This document shows, one piece after another, positions 41,064 through 50,612 of a stretch of DNA of 64,000 bases; position 1 is the stretch's first letter; each line of letters opens with the position of its first letter. Where the stretch lies: contig CAXBOO010000008.1 of assembly GCA_963977425.1 (NCBI GenBank), forward strand, positions 1 to 64,000, written 5' to 3'. This DNA comes from CAXBOO01 sp963977425 (lineage in GTDB: Bacteria; Bacteroidota; Bacteroidia; Flavobacteriales_D; Luteibaculaceae). A program made the position numbers and the translations under genes. Under the pieces are notes generated by a model that was not told where the DNA came from, did not search any database, and saw only the letters and a list, made by a program, of their open reading frames with translations.

Positions 41064-42239
41064 TTGTATCCTTTAATTGTTTTAAAACCAAAAAAAGAAT
41101 TTTCTGTTCAACGATTTCACCCATGGGTATTCTCTGGGGCAATTGATTTAATTGACGACCAAATTAAAGATGGTGATTTTGTACAATTAGTGGATGCAAA
41201 ACACAATTTTTTAGGCTATGGTGTTTTTCAAGAGCGAGGCAGCATATCGGTTAGATTGATGTCTTTTGACAAAAACACCGTTCCTGACGCCGATTTTATA
41301 CAGCAAAGATTATTCATTGCCTTTGCTCTGAGAGAACAACTCGGATTGATTAGCGAAAACAACACTATCTGCCGATTGGTGCATGGCGAAGGCGATGGTT
41401 TACCTGGTCTAATCATCGATTTTTACCATCATCACTTTGTAATTCAAGCACACAGTACATACGCATACCAGCACTTAGAAGCTATAGCTTCGGCCATCCA
41501 CACTCATTTTGGAAAAGGCGTTAAAAGCATTTATTCAAAGTCTGAAGAAACCATGCACTCTGCAGAAGCAGTCGATGAATTTATTTTTGGGTCAGACCCA
41601 AGTTGTATTGCCCTTGAAAACGGCATAAAATATAATATAGATTGGATAACTGGTCAAAAAACAGGCTTCTTCATTGATCAACGAGAAAACAGATCATTGC
41701 TTAGATCTATGTCTGAGGGCAAAAGAGTTTTGAATACTTTTTCTTACTCAGGTGGTTTTAGTTTATCGGCTAGTTATGGCGGTGCCAGTGAAGTAGTTAG
41801 TTTAGATAGCAGCCAAAAAGCATTGGATTTAGCGGAAGAAAATTACGCCATCAATCAAGTTGGAGGCAAACACAAATGCATCAATGCCGATGCGCTTGAT
41901 TATGTAAAAAGTAGCGAAGCCAACGGATACGATATTGTTGTACTTGATCCACCTGCATTTGCAAAACACCAAAAAGCCAGACACAATGCTATACAAGCCT
42001 ACAAACGACTGAATGTTAACGCTTTAAAAGGCATCAAACACAACGGTTATTTAATGACTTTTTCATGCAGTCAAGTCATCGATAAATATTTGTTTCAAAA
42101 CACCATCACTGCAGCCGCCATTGAAGCCAAGCGAAATGTGAAAATTTTGACGCAAATGCACCAACCCGCCTGTCACCCCATCAATATATTCCATCCAGAA
42201 GGAGAATATTTAAAAGGACTTTTATTACACGTATCGTAA
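41064..42239 (+). CDS. RlmI-like rRNA (cytosine-C5)-methyltransferase
   Basis: A 391-residue class I SAM methyltransferase: an N-terminal PUA domain (FHPWVFSGAIDLIDDQIKDGDFVQLVD), a central EEHEC-like fold (LVHGEGDGLPGLIIDFY), ITGQKTGFFIDQRENR, the SAM motif VLNTFSYSGGFSL and VVLDPPAFAK with the catalytic motif SCSQ. It fits RlmI/RlmK-like 23S rRNA methyltransferases. The only start is TTG 41064, 5 nt after the recQ stop. Confidence 0.85.
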   Translation: MYPLIVLKPKKEFSVQRFHPWVFSGAIDLIDDQIKDGDFVQLVDAKHNFLGYGVFQERGSISVRLMSFDKNTVPDADFIQQRLFIAFALREQLGLISENNTICRLVHGEGDGLPGLIIDFYHHHFVIQAHSTYAYQHLEAIASAIHTHFGKGVKSIYSKSEETMHSAEAVDEFIFGSDPSCIALENGIKYNIDWITGQKTGFFIDQRENRSLLRSMSEGKRVLNTFSYSGGFSLSASYGGASEVVSLDSSQKALDLAEENYAINQVGGKHKCINADALDYVKSSEANGYDIVVLDPPAFAKHQKARHNAIQAYKRLNVNALKGIKHNGYLMTFSCSQVIDKYLFQNTITAAAIEAKRNVKILTQMHQPACHPINIFHPEGEYLKGLLLHVS

Positions 42240-43583
42240 ATGAAGTCGAACATAAACTTAAGCTCAAAAAGCATATTGGCTACAGCTATACCTGTAATGC
42301 TGGGAAGCTTAATACAGTTTATTATCACATTTACTGATACGGCTTTTTTAGGTCGACTAGGTGAATTGGCTTTAAATACAGCTGGAAATTCTTCTCTAGT
42401 GTATATGACTGTTTTGATTTCATTTCAAGGTTTTTGCGAAGCTTATCAAATACTCGTTGCAAAGTTTTATGGAAAAAAGGACTTTGAAGAAATCAAAAGC
42501 CTTAATCAACGAGGCATTCTATTTTTCACTGGGCTCGGTATTCTTGGGTTCATTTTATTTCAGTTTTTCTCTAGCGTTATCATCAGTCCAGTAGTAACTT
42601 CTCTCGATTTGGAATCGAGCATGATAGGTTATTTAGAAATTCGCTCATGGGGATTTTTACCTGCCATGCTTCAGTTAATGCTGGTGTATTATTTTATGGG
42701 AATGGCCGACACTCGAATTTTGAGTTATGCCATGCTTATTACTGCGGTAACCAACATTGTGCTCGATTATGGATTGATCTTTGGGAAATTAGGCTTTCCC
42801 GAATTGGGTATAAACGGTGCTGCTATCGCAACAGTAATTGCCGAATCAGCAACTTTCATTTTCTCTTTAGCCTATTTGATTGCCCACAAAAAGCACCGAC
42901 CTATTTGGTTTCCTCTTCATAAAAAATACATTTTAAAATTTGCAAATAAGGTTCTTAAGAAAGGAAGTCCCCTTATGGTACAAAGATTCTTCTCTATGGG
43001 AGGCTGGACATTCTTCTTCATCATGTTAGAAGTTTTGGGCAGTCAAAGTTTGGCGGCATCTCAAATCATTCGTACTCTTTACTTTTTGGCCTTTATACCC
43101 GTGATGGGATTCAGTACAACAACCAGAACCTTTGTCAGCTATTTTTTATCCATAGGCAAACCCGAACTCGTTAAAAAAGGGCTGTACAAAATTTCACTCC
43201 TCTCATTAATAGCAACCTTCATTGTCATCCATGGTTTTTGGTTTTATCCAGAAGCCATCATTGGCATCATAACCGAAGATCAAGAATTGATTCGAGTAAC
43301 ATCCGATATCATCGGTATAATTTCTTACTCCATGCTCATTTTTGCGATTGCTAGTATTTTCTTTGCAGCCATTGCTGGTATAGGCGATTCATCGCAATCT
43401 ATGTTTATAGAAATATTCTGTCTATTCTCATATTTAGCATTAGCTTATTTAGTAAGTCACCGTTGGGGTGGCGATGTAAAAGACATGTGGATGCTTGAAT
43501 TTGTGTATTTCTCTACATTAGGCATCATCTCATTCGGATATTTTAAATGGTACAGATGGAAAACATTAGAGCAAAAAAACTGA
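42240..43583 (+). CDS. MATE-family multidrug/organic cation exporter
   Basis: A 447-residue protein with about twelve membrane segments in two similar halves, as in MATE transporters (TFTDTAFLGRLGELALNTAG near the start, then GINGAAIATVIAESATF). Antiport with Na+ or H+ is typical; the substrate is unknown. It begins immediately after the RlmI-like stop and its 3' end overlaps fmt. Confidence 0.85.
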   Translation: MKSNINLSSKSILATAIPVMLGSLIQFIITFTDTAFLGRLGELALNTAGNSSLVYMTVLISFQGFCEAYQILVAKFYGKKDFEEIKSLNQRGILFFTGLGILGFILFQFFSSVIISPVVTSLDLESSMIGYLEIRSWGFLPAMLQLMLVYYFMGMADTRILSYAMLITAVTNIVLDYGLIFGKLGFPELGINGAAIATVIAESATFIFSLAYLIAHKKHRPIWFPLHKKYILKFANKVLKKGSPLMVQRFFSMGGWTFFFIMLEVLGSQSLAASQIIRTLYFLAFIPVMGFSTTTRTFVSYFLSIGKPELVKKGLYKISLLSLIATFIVIHGFWFYPEAIIGIITEDQELIRVTSDIIGIISYSMLIFAIASIFFAAIAGIGDSSQSMFIEIFCLFSYLALAYLVSHRWGGDVKDMWMLEFVYFSTLGIISFGYFKWYRWKTLEQKN

Positions 43584-44536
43584 ACATAGCTTTTTTTGGC
43601 ACACCTGATTTTGCTGCTCATCAGTTGAAACACCTTCACGATGAAGGATTCAATATAGTAGTCGTTGTTACTACACCAGACAGAAAACAAGGAAGAGGAA
43701 AAAAACTAAAAGCTTGCGCTGTAAAAGAACAAGCCCTTGAACTAGAGTTACCGATTCTCGAACCACAAAATCTGAAAAGTCCAGAATTCTTATCTGAATT
43801 AGATAGGTATAATATCGACCTACAAATTATAGTAGCCTTTAGAATGTTACCAGAAGTTGTATGGAGCAAACCAAAGTATGGTACTATTAATCTACATGGG
43901 TCTTATTTACCAAACTACAGAGGGGCAGCCCCAATCAACTGGGCGATAATAAATAATGAGTCGTTTACAGGTGTCAGCACATTTGTGTTGAAACATGAAA
44001 TCGATTCAGGGGCCGTATTGATGCGAGAGAAACATCCTATTTTAGAGTCTGACACATTTGGCACGATGTATTATAAGCTAATGGAAGCAGGTGCTCCCCT
44101 TTTAGTTAAAAGCATAGAAGCCTATATCAACGATAATTTGCAGCCGAAAGAACAATCAGAACTTGAAGAACCTGGATTTATTAGTCAAAAAGCACCAAAA
44201 TTAAACTCAGAAACAGGGAATATTGATTGGAATAAGGACGCGAAAACCGTTTTTAAGTTGATAAAAGGTCTTTCTCCTGTGCCAAGTGCCTATACAATGG
44301 TGCTAAATGCGGATAAAAAAGTGCTGAAATTGAAAATAATTGATGCCGAACTATCGGAAACCAAAACTTCTGAAACACCTGGACATATTTCTACAACTAT
44401 TGATAAACAAATCACGATTCAGTGTTTAGATTCTGTAATTGTCATAAAACGCTTACAGTTAGAGGGTAAAAAGGCCATGGAAGCCAAAGATTTCCTAAAT
44501 GGAATAGCAATAGATAGCTACAAAATCGTCAAATAG
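43547..44536 (+). CDS. fmt: Methionyl-tRNA formyltransferase
   Basis: A 329-residue enzyme: LNIAFFGTPDFAAHQL at the N-terminus, LHGSYLPNYRGAAPINWAI (formyl-THF binding and catalytic region), GVSTFVLKHEIDSGAVL, and a C-terminal OB-like domain (NIDWNKDAKTVFKLIKGLSPVPSAYT). It formylates initiator Met-tRNA. ATG 43547 overlaps the MATE gene by 37 nt; ATG 43556 is equally plausible. Confidence 0.93.
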   Translation: MVQMENIRAKKLNIAFFGTPDFAAHQLKHLHDEGFNIVVVVTTPDRKQGRGKKLKACAVKEQALELELPILEPQNLKSPEFLSELDRYNIDLQIIVAFRMLPEVVWSKPKYGTINLHGSYLPNYRGAAPINWAIINNESFTGVSTFVLKHEIDSGAVLMREKHPILESDTFGTMYYKLMEAGAPLLVKSIEAYINDNLQPKEQSELEEPGFISQKAPKLNSETGNIDWNKDAKTVFKLIKGLSPVPSAYTMVLNADKKVLKLKIIDAELSETKTSETPGHISTTIDKQITIQCLDSVIVIKRLQLEGKKAMEAKDFLNGIAIDSYKIVK

Positions 44537-44615
44537 AATTTTATTAAAAAGCAATAGTATTGGAATCTAAAAAAGGCAAAACATCAACTTTTTTTTAGCC
44601 AAACACTCGAAAGGC

Positions 44616-44645
44616 TTGACATACTCAGCTTTTCGTATACCTTTG
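44616..44645 (+). promoter_or_regulatory. Promoter of the HU gene
   Basis: TTG at 44616-44618, a 19-nt spacer and TACCTTTG at 44638-44645, giving a leader of about 30 nt before the ATG at 44680. Confidence 0.75.
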
Positions 44646-44679
44646 TTTCAATAAAAAAAATATTCTTAAACCATATACA

Positions 44680-44955
44680 ATGAACAAAGGTGAATTAATC
44701 AGCGCAATCGCTGCAAAGACAGGTGGAGAAAAAACTCAAGCTAAAGCTCATTTAGAAGCTGTACTAGAAGTAATAAGCGAAACTTTACAAGGTGGTGAAA
44801 AAATCGCTTTAGTAGGATTTGGTTCTTACTCTGTAGAAGCAAGAGCAGCAAGAGACGGTAAAAACCCAAGAACAGGTGAAACTATCAAGATACCTGCAAA
44901 AAAGGTTGTTAAATTCAAAGCAGGTTCTGAATTAGCTGACGCAGTTAATAAATAA
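44680..44955 (+). CDS. HU-family DNA-binding protein
   Basis: A 91-residue HU protein: MNKGELISAIAAKTG, then VLEVISETLQGGEKIALVGFGSY, then the DNA-binding arm (RAARDGKNPRTGETIKIPAKK) and KFKAGSELADAVN. A standard nucleoid protein, with its own promoter and terminator. Confidence 0.93.
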   Translation: MNKGELISAIAAKTGGEKTQAKAHLEAVLEVISETLQGGEKIALVGFGSYSVEARAARDGKNPRTGETIKIPAKKVVKFKAGSELADAVNK

Positions 44956-44973
44956 CAGCAACATATTTTTTAA

Positions 44974-45004
44974 AAGCTCTCATTTTTATGAGGGCTTTTT
45001 TTTT
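44974..45004 (+). terminator. Terminator after the HU gene
   Basis: Stem GCTCTCAT / ATGAGGGC with a T-rich loop, followed by nine T. Confidence 0.88.
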
Positions 45005-45009
45005 GCCTT

Positions 45010-45681
45010 ATGCTGCCTAAAGAACTAGAGACCTTTCTGCTCGATCAATTAACCGAAAACAGAAAAGGTTTATTTGACACCATTCTACCCCATCGCACCA
45101 ATCATGTTACTGTGGTACTTGAAAATTTCTTTCAACCACATAACTTTAGTGCTGTACTACGTTCGTGCGATTGCTTCGGCATTCATAACGTACACATAAT
45201 TGAAAACGAAAACAGCTATCAACGAAACCCTAAAATCAACATGGGTTCGGACAAATGGCTTCGATTGAACCGCCACAACAAGCTAGACAACAACACCGAA
45301 AGTTGTTTAAAGCAATTAAAATCAGACGGTTTCAAAATAGTAGCGGCGCATCCTCATGGTAAAGCCACCCCACTCCAAAAGCTGGATTTAACATCCAAAA
45401 CGGCTATAGTATTCGGTACCGAGCAAGAAGGCATCTCCGATATTGTAAAAAAAGAAGCCGATGAATTCATGACCATTCCTATGTTTGGCTTCACAGAAAG
45501 CTTCAATGTTTCTGTCGCAGCTGCACTTACTCTAAATCAAGTCAAACATTCTTTAATAAATTCTGAAATTGAATGGAAATTGGACGAAAAAGACAAAAGT
45601 GAAGTGCTTGAAATGTGGCTTGAACGCAATGTAAAAGATTACGACCGTCTCAAAAACGAATGGCTAAAAAGAAATAGCTAA
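45010..45681 (+). CDS. TrmH/SpoU-family RNA 2'-O-methyltransferase
   Basis: A 223-residue SPOUT methyltransferase: LENFFQPHNFSAVLRSCDCFGIHNVHIIE (motif 1), FGTEQEGIS (motif 2, knot) and FNVSVAAALTL (motif 3). The C-terminal extension of about 40 residues fits TrmH (tRNA Gm18), but the target cannot be settled from sequence. It starts 6 nt after the T run of the HU terminator. Confidence 0.87.
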   Translation: MLPKELETFLLDQLTENRKGLFDTILPHRTNHVTVVLENFFQPHNFSAVLRSCDCFGIHNVHIIENENSYQRNPKINMGSDKWLRLNRHNKLDNNTESCLKQLKSDGFKIVAAHPHGKATPLQKLDLTSKTAIVFGTEQEGISDIVKKEADEFMTIPMFGFTESFNVSVAAALTLNQVKHSLINSEIEWKLDEKDKSEVLEMWLERNVKDYDRLKNEWLKRNS

Positions 45682-45824
45682 CATCTATACATACTGAAAA
45701 CAAGTATGTTACACAGCAATAATTTTAATTTCATTACGTATTGCTGTTGTTAATAAATTCCTTTTTTCAAGCATTCATTCTTTTGTACGAATAATCTAAT
45801 TTTACATTTCTATACAAACGACAT

Positions 45825-47105
45825 ATGGGCGCTTTAGGAAACCACATTTTAGTGGAATTTATGGGATGCATTCCCGAAATTATGAACGACGTTTCTGTTA
45901 TTGAAGAAGCGATGGTTAACGCAGCAGACATTGCAGGCGCTACAGTTATCAACTCTACCTTTCACCATTTTTCTCCTTATGGTGTATCGGGCGTTGTAGT
46001 TATTCAAGAAAGCCATTTGGCGATTCATACTTGGCCAGAATATGGTTATGCAGCCGTAGATTTATTTACCTGTGGCGAAATGGATGCTTGGATATCTTTC
46101 GATCACCTTAAAACTGTTTTTGGTGCTCAAAACTATTCTGCCATTGAAATGAAGCGTGGCTCTCTCAACTTACTGAACCGAGTTGACTTCGATATGGCAT
46201 CGATAAGAGAAGAAGCTAAATCGCACATAAACCCTGAAAAATTTACCCGCAACGTTTGGTTTACTGATAAAGACGATAACCAAGCTCTTTCATTGCGACA
46301 TACTGGTGAAGTCTACTTCGATAAAAGCTCAGATATACAAAGGGTTAAAGTAATTGATACCTACGCATACGGCAAAACGCTTACGATAGACAATATGTTT
46401 ATGTGCACCGAAACCGATGAAGCACATTATCACGAAATGATAAGCCATCCGGTGATGAGTACGCACCAAAACGTAAAAAATGTATTGGTAATTGGTGGTG
46501 GCGACGGTGGTACAATCCGCGAAATATTCAAATACAAATCTGTTGAAGCCATTACTATGGTTGAGATAGATAACAATGTTGTAGAAGCTTCTAAAGAACA
46601 CTTACCACATTTAGCTAAAGAATTTGGCAACCCTAAACTCGATCTAAGAATTGAAGATGGTATTGCATTTGTAAACAATGCAGCCGATAAGACTTACGAT
46701 TTGGTTATTGTTGATGGATCTGATCCTGTTGGCCCAGCTAAGGGATTGTTTTCAACTGAATTTTACAGCAACACAAAGCGTATTCTAAAAGACGATGGTA
46801 TTTTAGTGACTCAAGGTGAATCACCACTTTTTAATCGCCCAACATTCATTGAGTTGAATACAACACTAAAAGAAATATTTGGCAAGGAAAAAGTAAACAC
46901 TTTATTATTCCATATTCCTACATACCCTAGTGGTACTTGGAGTTTTCAAATAGCTCGTAAAAATGATACCGACATTACTCAAGCTAAAGAAGAATTCTTA
47001 AACAGCAATGTCGATACAAAAGCACTTAAATATTACAACCCAGCAGTGCACAATGCTGCATTCGCGTTGCCAAACTATATTAGAGAGTTTTTAAATGAAT
47101 TATAA
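45825..47105 (+). CDS. Fused S-adenosylmethionine decarboxylase-spermidine synthase
   Basis: A 426-residue fusion. Residues about 1-115 are a prokaryotic AdoMet decarboxylase (SpeD): the self-cleavage site ESHLAIHTWPEYGYAAVDLFTCG makes a pyruvoyl group from the Ser. Residues about 135-426 are a spermidine synthase (SpeE): VLVIGGGDGGTIREI, VEIDNNVVEASKEHL, VIVDGSDPVGPAKGLFS, QGESP. Together they make decarboxylated AdoMet and transfer its aminopropyl group to a diamine. Normally these are two proteins. The next gene, an arginase/agmatinase-family enzyme, overlaps by 11 nt. Confidence 0.92.
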   Translation: MGALGNHILVEFMGCIPEIMNDVSVIEEAMVNAADIAGATVINSTFHHFSPYGVSGVVVIQESHLAIHTWPEYGYAAVDLFTCGEMDAWISFDHLKTVFGAQNYSAIEMKRGSLNLLNRVDFDMASIREEAKSHINPEKFTRNVWFTDKDDNQALSLRHTGEVYFDKSSDIQRVKVIDTYAYGKTLTIDNMFMCTETDEAHYHEMISHPVMSTHQNVKNVLVIGGGDGGTIREIFKYKSVEAITMVEIDNNVVEASKEHLPHLAKEFGNPKLDLRIEDGIAFVNNAADKTYDLVIVDGSDPVGPAKGLFSTEFYSNTKRILKDDGILVTQGESPLFNRPTFIELNTTLKEIFGKEKVNTLLFHIPTYPSGTWSFQIARKNDTDITQAKEEFLNSNVDTKALKYYNPAVHNAAFALPNYIREFLNEL

Positions 47106-48132
47106 GAAATTTGATTTTTCAGGTGTAGGGGTAAAAAACGGAAACTTTTTAGGTTTCCCCTACTCTACATCTGATGCTCAAATCATCATTCAACCTGTCG
47201 CTTGGGATGTAACCACATCCTATGGTGGCGGTACAGCTAAAGGTCCAGAAGCTATTATAGATGCAAGTGTACAACTCGATGTTATAGATCTTGATGTGCC
47301 ATCGGCTCATAAATATGGATTAGCTGTAGCTGAAGATTTACCACGAATTCATCTTCAAAACCAAAAATTAAGACCGATTGCCAAAGCCATCATCGATAGT
47401 TTAGAAGCTGGCCAAGAAGCCGATAAAAAATTACTCCTTCAAGTTAATGAAGCTTCTTTTGAAGTTAACAAATCGGTATACAAGCAATGTACAACTTGGT
47501 TAGACAACCAAAAGCTCGTTCTCTTACTTGGTGGCGATCATTCTACTCCATTAGGCTACATACATGCTTTAAGCAGGCATCACAAGCAGTTTGGCATATT
47601 GCAAATAGATGCCCATTGCGATCTTAGAGATGCCTACGAAGGTTTCGAATACAGTCACGCTAGCATAATGCACAACGCACTGAAATTCAAAGAAGTAAAA
47701 TCTTTAGTTCAAGTTGGCATACGAGATTTGTCTGAAAAAGAATACGAAAGAGTAAACGACGATAAGCGCATTCACTGTTTTTTTGATCAACGCATTCAAG
47801 AGAAAGTATTGAATAGCAAATCATGGCAATCAATTTGCGATAAAATAGTTGCTAAACTTCCTCAAAAGGTCTATATATCTTTTGATATCGATGGCCTAAA
47901 ACCAGAGCTATGTCCAAATACAGGAACGCCTGTAGTTGGTGGTATGAGTTACTACCAAGCCATAATGCTACTGAATACAGTTGTAAATTCTGGCAGGAAA
48001 ATAATCGGAGCCGATTTGGTGGAAGTATCGCCAGAAGAAGATGGTGAATGGAACGCCAATGTAGGAGCTCGACTTACGTACAAATTGGCTAATTTAATGG
48101 CTAAGTCTCAAGGACTTAAACCTTTATTTTAA
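47095..48132 (+). CDS. Arginase/agmatinase-family ureohydrolase
   Basis: A 345-residue ureohydrolase with the Mn-binding motifs GGDHST, IDAHCDLRD, SHASIMH and SFDIDGLKPE. Agmatinase (agmatine to putrescine plus urea) fits the gene order best, because the upstream fusion needs putrescine; arginase or another guanidino hydrolase is possible. It overlaps the SpeD-SpeE gene by 11 nt. No arginine decarboxylase is in the window. Confidence 0.87.
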   Translation: MNYKKFDFSGVGVKNGNFLGFPYSTSDAQIIIQPVAWDVTTSYGGGTAKGPEAIIDASVQLDVIDLDVPSAHKYGLAVAEDLPRIHLQNQKLRPIAKAIIDSLEAGQEADKKLLLQVNEASFEVNKSVYKQCTTWLDNQKLVLLLGGDHSTPLGYIHALSRHHKQFGILQIDAHCDLRDAYEGFEYSHASIMHNALKFKEVKSLVQVGIRDLSEKEYERVNDDKRIHCFFDQRIQEKVLNSKSWQSICDKIVAKLPQKVYISFDIDGLKPELCPNTGTPVVGGMSYYQAIMLLNTVVNSGRKIIGADLVEVSPEEDGEWNANVGARLTYKLANLMAKSQGLKPLF

Positions 48133-48765
48133 TCAAGGCTGAAGCATTAATTTACTCCAACTTACACCTTCTTTTTTGTAAACAACCCTATCGTGTAAAC
48201 GATGTGCACCGCCTTGCCAAAACTCAAAGTAATGTGGTTTGATATTGTAGCCACCCCAGTGAAAAGGCCTTTTCAATTCTGAAATGTCTTTTGAATTTAA
48301 TTCGTTGAATTTTTTTCTTAAATCTGCTCTGCTTTCAAGACAACTGCTCTGATTGCTTATAATAGCACCAACTCTACTCTCTTTTGGTCTTGAATAAAAA
48401 TAGTCGTCGCTGCATTGATCGCCACATTTTTCAGCTACGCCCAAAATTCTTACCTGACGTTCGTGTTCTTTCCAAAAGAAGTTTAAGCTTACATTTCTGT
48501 TTCCACCTATATCTTTTGCTTTTTGACTGGTATAATTTGTAAAAAAAGTAAGGCCTTGATTTTGATCTAAATACTTCAACAAAACAACTCTTGATCTTGG
48601 CCAACCTAATAAATCGATGGTAGATAATGTAAAAGCTGTTGCATCGGGTATTTTTTCTTCAACAGCCCTATCTATCCATTGTTGTAACAATTCAATGGGT
48701 GTATTTGGACAATTCTCAATATCCAAGTGTTCTCGTGTATATTCTTTTCGTTCGTTATGAAGCAT
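48133..48765 (-). CDS. pdxH: Pyridoxamine 5'-phosphate oxidase
   Basis: A 210-residue FMN enzyme with the family's motifs: FTLSTIDLLGWPRSRVVLLK, FFTNYTSQKAKDI, FYSRPKESRVGAIISNQSS, and the C-terminal FWQGGAHRLHDRVVY that binds the phosphate. It makes pyridoxal 5'-phosphate, the cofactor of several neighbours. It abuts the agmatinase gene convergently (0 nt gap). Confidence 0.93.
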   Translation of the reverse strand: MLHNERKEYTREHLDIENCPNTPIELLQQWIDRAVEEKIPDATAFTLSTIDLLGWPRSRVVLLKYLDQNQGLTFFTNYTSQKAKDIGGNRNVSLNFFWKEHERQVRILGVAEKCGDQCSDDYFYSRPKESRVGAIISNQSSCLESRADLRKKFNELNSKDISELKRPFHWGGYNIKPHYFEFWQGGAHRLHDRVVYKKEGVSWSKLMLQP

Positions 48766-49028
48766 TAGCTGGTGTTACAACAAGTTTCTGCAAAATAGTA
48801 AAAAGTACAACGCAAAAAGATTAATTATTTGATTTATAGCGCTTTAGCTATTCGTTACATCTGCATTTTAACGATGAACAAACATTTATTTAAGATTAAA
48901 CAATAATAAATAACCGTCGTTTATTAATGAACAATCACAAATGTTACTAAAACTGTTGATAAGCAAGCTCACACATATGGTATTGGCATAGTAAATGCTC
49001 GTATCTTATTAGAACTAATTCCACGCTT

Positions 49029-49613
49029 ATGGCATTTGTATATCCTGAAAATAAAATTGCTCCGAAAAAAGGCCGCATGCTCATTGCTCAGCCTCTACTA
49101 CCTGACAGTATTTTTTCTCGTACAGCCATTTTGCTTTGCGAGCATAATAGTGAAGAGTCTTTCGGACTAATCATCAACAAACTAACCGAGTTTCGGTTTG
49201 AAACAGATACCGAGGAAACTCTGTCTTCGCCCAATACCCTTGTCAAATTATATGATGGAGGTCCTGTGAGCACCGACAGTATGTTCATCGTTCATAACCA
49301 ATCGCATTTAGCCGAAAAAGACAGTGAGATACTGCCTGGTTTGTATTTCGGTGGTAAATACGATGACTTCTTTGAATCCATTCAAAATGGAGAAGTAAAC
49401 GAATCGCATTTTAAAGCTTTCCTAGGTTACAGTGGTTGGAAACCTGGTCAATTAGAGGAAGAAATTGCAGAAGGCACTTGGTTTGTAAAAGACACCACAG
49501 CAGCAGAAGTATTGAAATCGTCTAAAAAACAAGATTGGAAAAAATTGATTTCTTCCATGGGAGATGACTTCGAGCCATTATCTATGTTTCCTGAAAGAGA
49601 TTATTACAATTAG
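49029..49613 (+). CDS. YqgE/AlgH-family protein
   Basis: A 194-residue protein of the YqgE/AlgH (DUF179) family: KKGRMLIAQPLLPDSIFSRTAILLCEHN, then SFGLIINKLTE, LYDGGPVSTDSMFIVHN, FLGYSGWKPGQLEEEI. The role is unclear in the family. It overlaps the convergent aminotransferase gene by 4 nt. The 263 bp upstream show no further gene. Confidence 0.9.
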   Translation: MAFVYPENKIAPKKGRMLIAQPLLPDSIFSRTAILLCEHNSEESFGLIINKLTEFRFETDTEETLSSPNTLVKLYDGGPVSTDSMFIVHNQSHLAEKDSEILPGLYFGGKYDDFFESIQNGEVNESHFKAFLGYSGWKPGQLEEEIAEGTWFVKDTTAAEVLKSSKKQDWKKLISSMGDDFEPLSMFPERDYYN

Positions 49614-50482
49614 AAAAGTTCGTCGCTTTTTACAGCCAATCGTACTTGGGCATTTACAGCATTCAATATCACTTCACTTACTTGCTTAAAGTATCGTTTG
49701 CTTTTGAAACTTCCAACATAACGTATACCTTGTATAGCGTTGGTCAAGAAAATCTCTTTTCCTTGAAGCAATAATTCTTCTGTTAATGGTTGTTCGTATA
49801 CTTTCAAGCCTAGTTTTATACAAGCATTGATGACGTTCATGCGCATAATTCCAGCCAAACACCCCGTGTCTAGTCCTGGAGTTACAATGGTATTGTCGTC
49901 GTACACTAAAAACAAATTGGATGAAGAAGCTTCGATGATTTTATCGTCAGTATTGACTAGCAATGCTTCATCGTAACCTTTTTCTTCGGCATCAATTCGA
50001 GCTAAAACACTCAATTCTTTTGCCAAAAACTTGTACTTACTAAATGGGTGTATTGGCTTTTTGTAATCGGTATAGACATCAACATTCAAGCCTGTTACAT
50101 TCAATGCAAAAAGATTATCATGCAGTGTTTCTCCTGTAATTAAATAATCTATCGCATTGCTTTCGGGCAAATACAATCCTCCTGCTCTTCTATAAATTAA
50201 TATTTTGATTTTTCCGCCTTTGTGCATGAACAACCTTTCGGCTAACAGACTGGCTTTCAACCTCAGAATGTCCTTAAATTGATAAAAGTTAGCATCTAAC
50301 TTCAATATCCTAGCGCCTTCTTCTAATCGAGCAAAATGGTCATCGAAACTGTACAGTTTACCATTTACAACGCGTATACTTTCAAACAAGCCGTCGGCAT
50401 AGTTCATAGCTCTATTATCCAAAGAAATTTGGAGGTTTTCTGGCTTTACAAAATCGCCATTATGAACTACTAACTTACCCAT
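49610..50482 (-). CDS. Class IV PLP aminotransferase (ADC lyase/D-amino-acid transaminase type)
   Basis: A 290-residue fold-type IV PLP enzyme: SLDNRAMNYADGLFESIRVVNGKL, KFLAKELSVLARIDAEEKGYDEALLVNTDDKIIEASSSNLFL, TPGLDTGCLAGIMR. The smaller size than IlvE suggests 4-amino-4-deoxychorismate lyase or a D-amino-acid transaminase; which one is unclear. ATG 50482 is preferred over the TTG 6 nt upstream. Confidence 0.82.
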   Translation of the reverse strand: MGKLVVHNGDFVKPENLQISLDNRAMNYADGLFESIRVVNGKLYSFDDHFARLEEGARILKLDANFYQFKDILRLKASLLAERLFMHKGGKIKILIYRRAGGLYLPESNAIDYLITGETLHDNLFALNVTGLNVDVYTDYKKPIHPFSKYKFLAKELSVLARIDAEEKGYDEALLVNTDDKIIEASSSNLFLVYDDNTIVTPGLDTGCLAGIMRMNVINACIKLGLKVYEQPLTEELLLQGKEIFLTNAIQGIRYVGSFKSKRYFKQVSEVILNAVNAQVRLAVKSDELF

Positions 50483-50612
50483 TGTCAATACGTTAAACTT
50501 TAAAAAAAAATTAAGAATTTACATTGTAGAGTCAACTATAATGCAAGGGCGAATTTATCAAAAGCCTTCGTACTATATACCTTAAAACTCAAAATAAATT
50601 GTAATTATCTAC

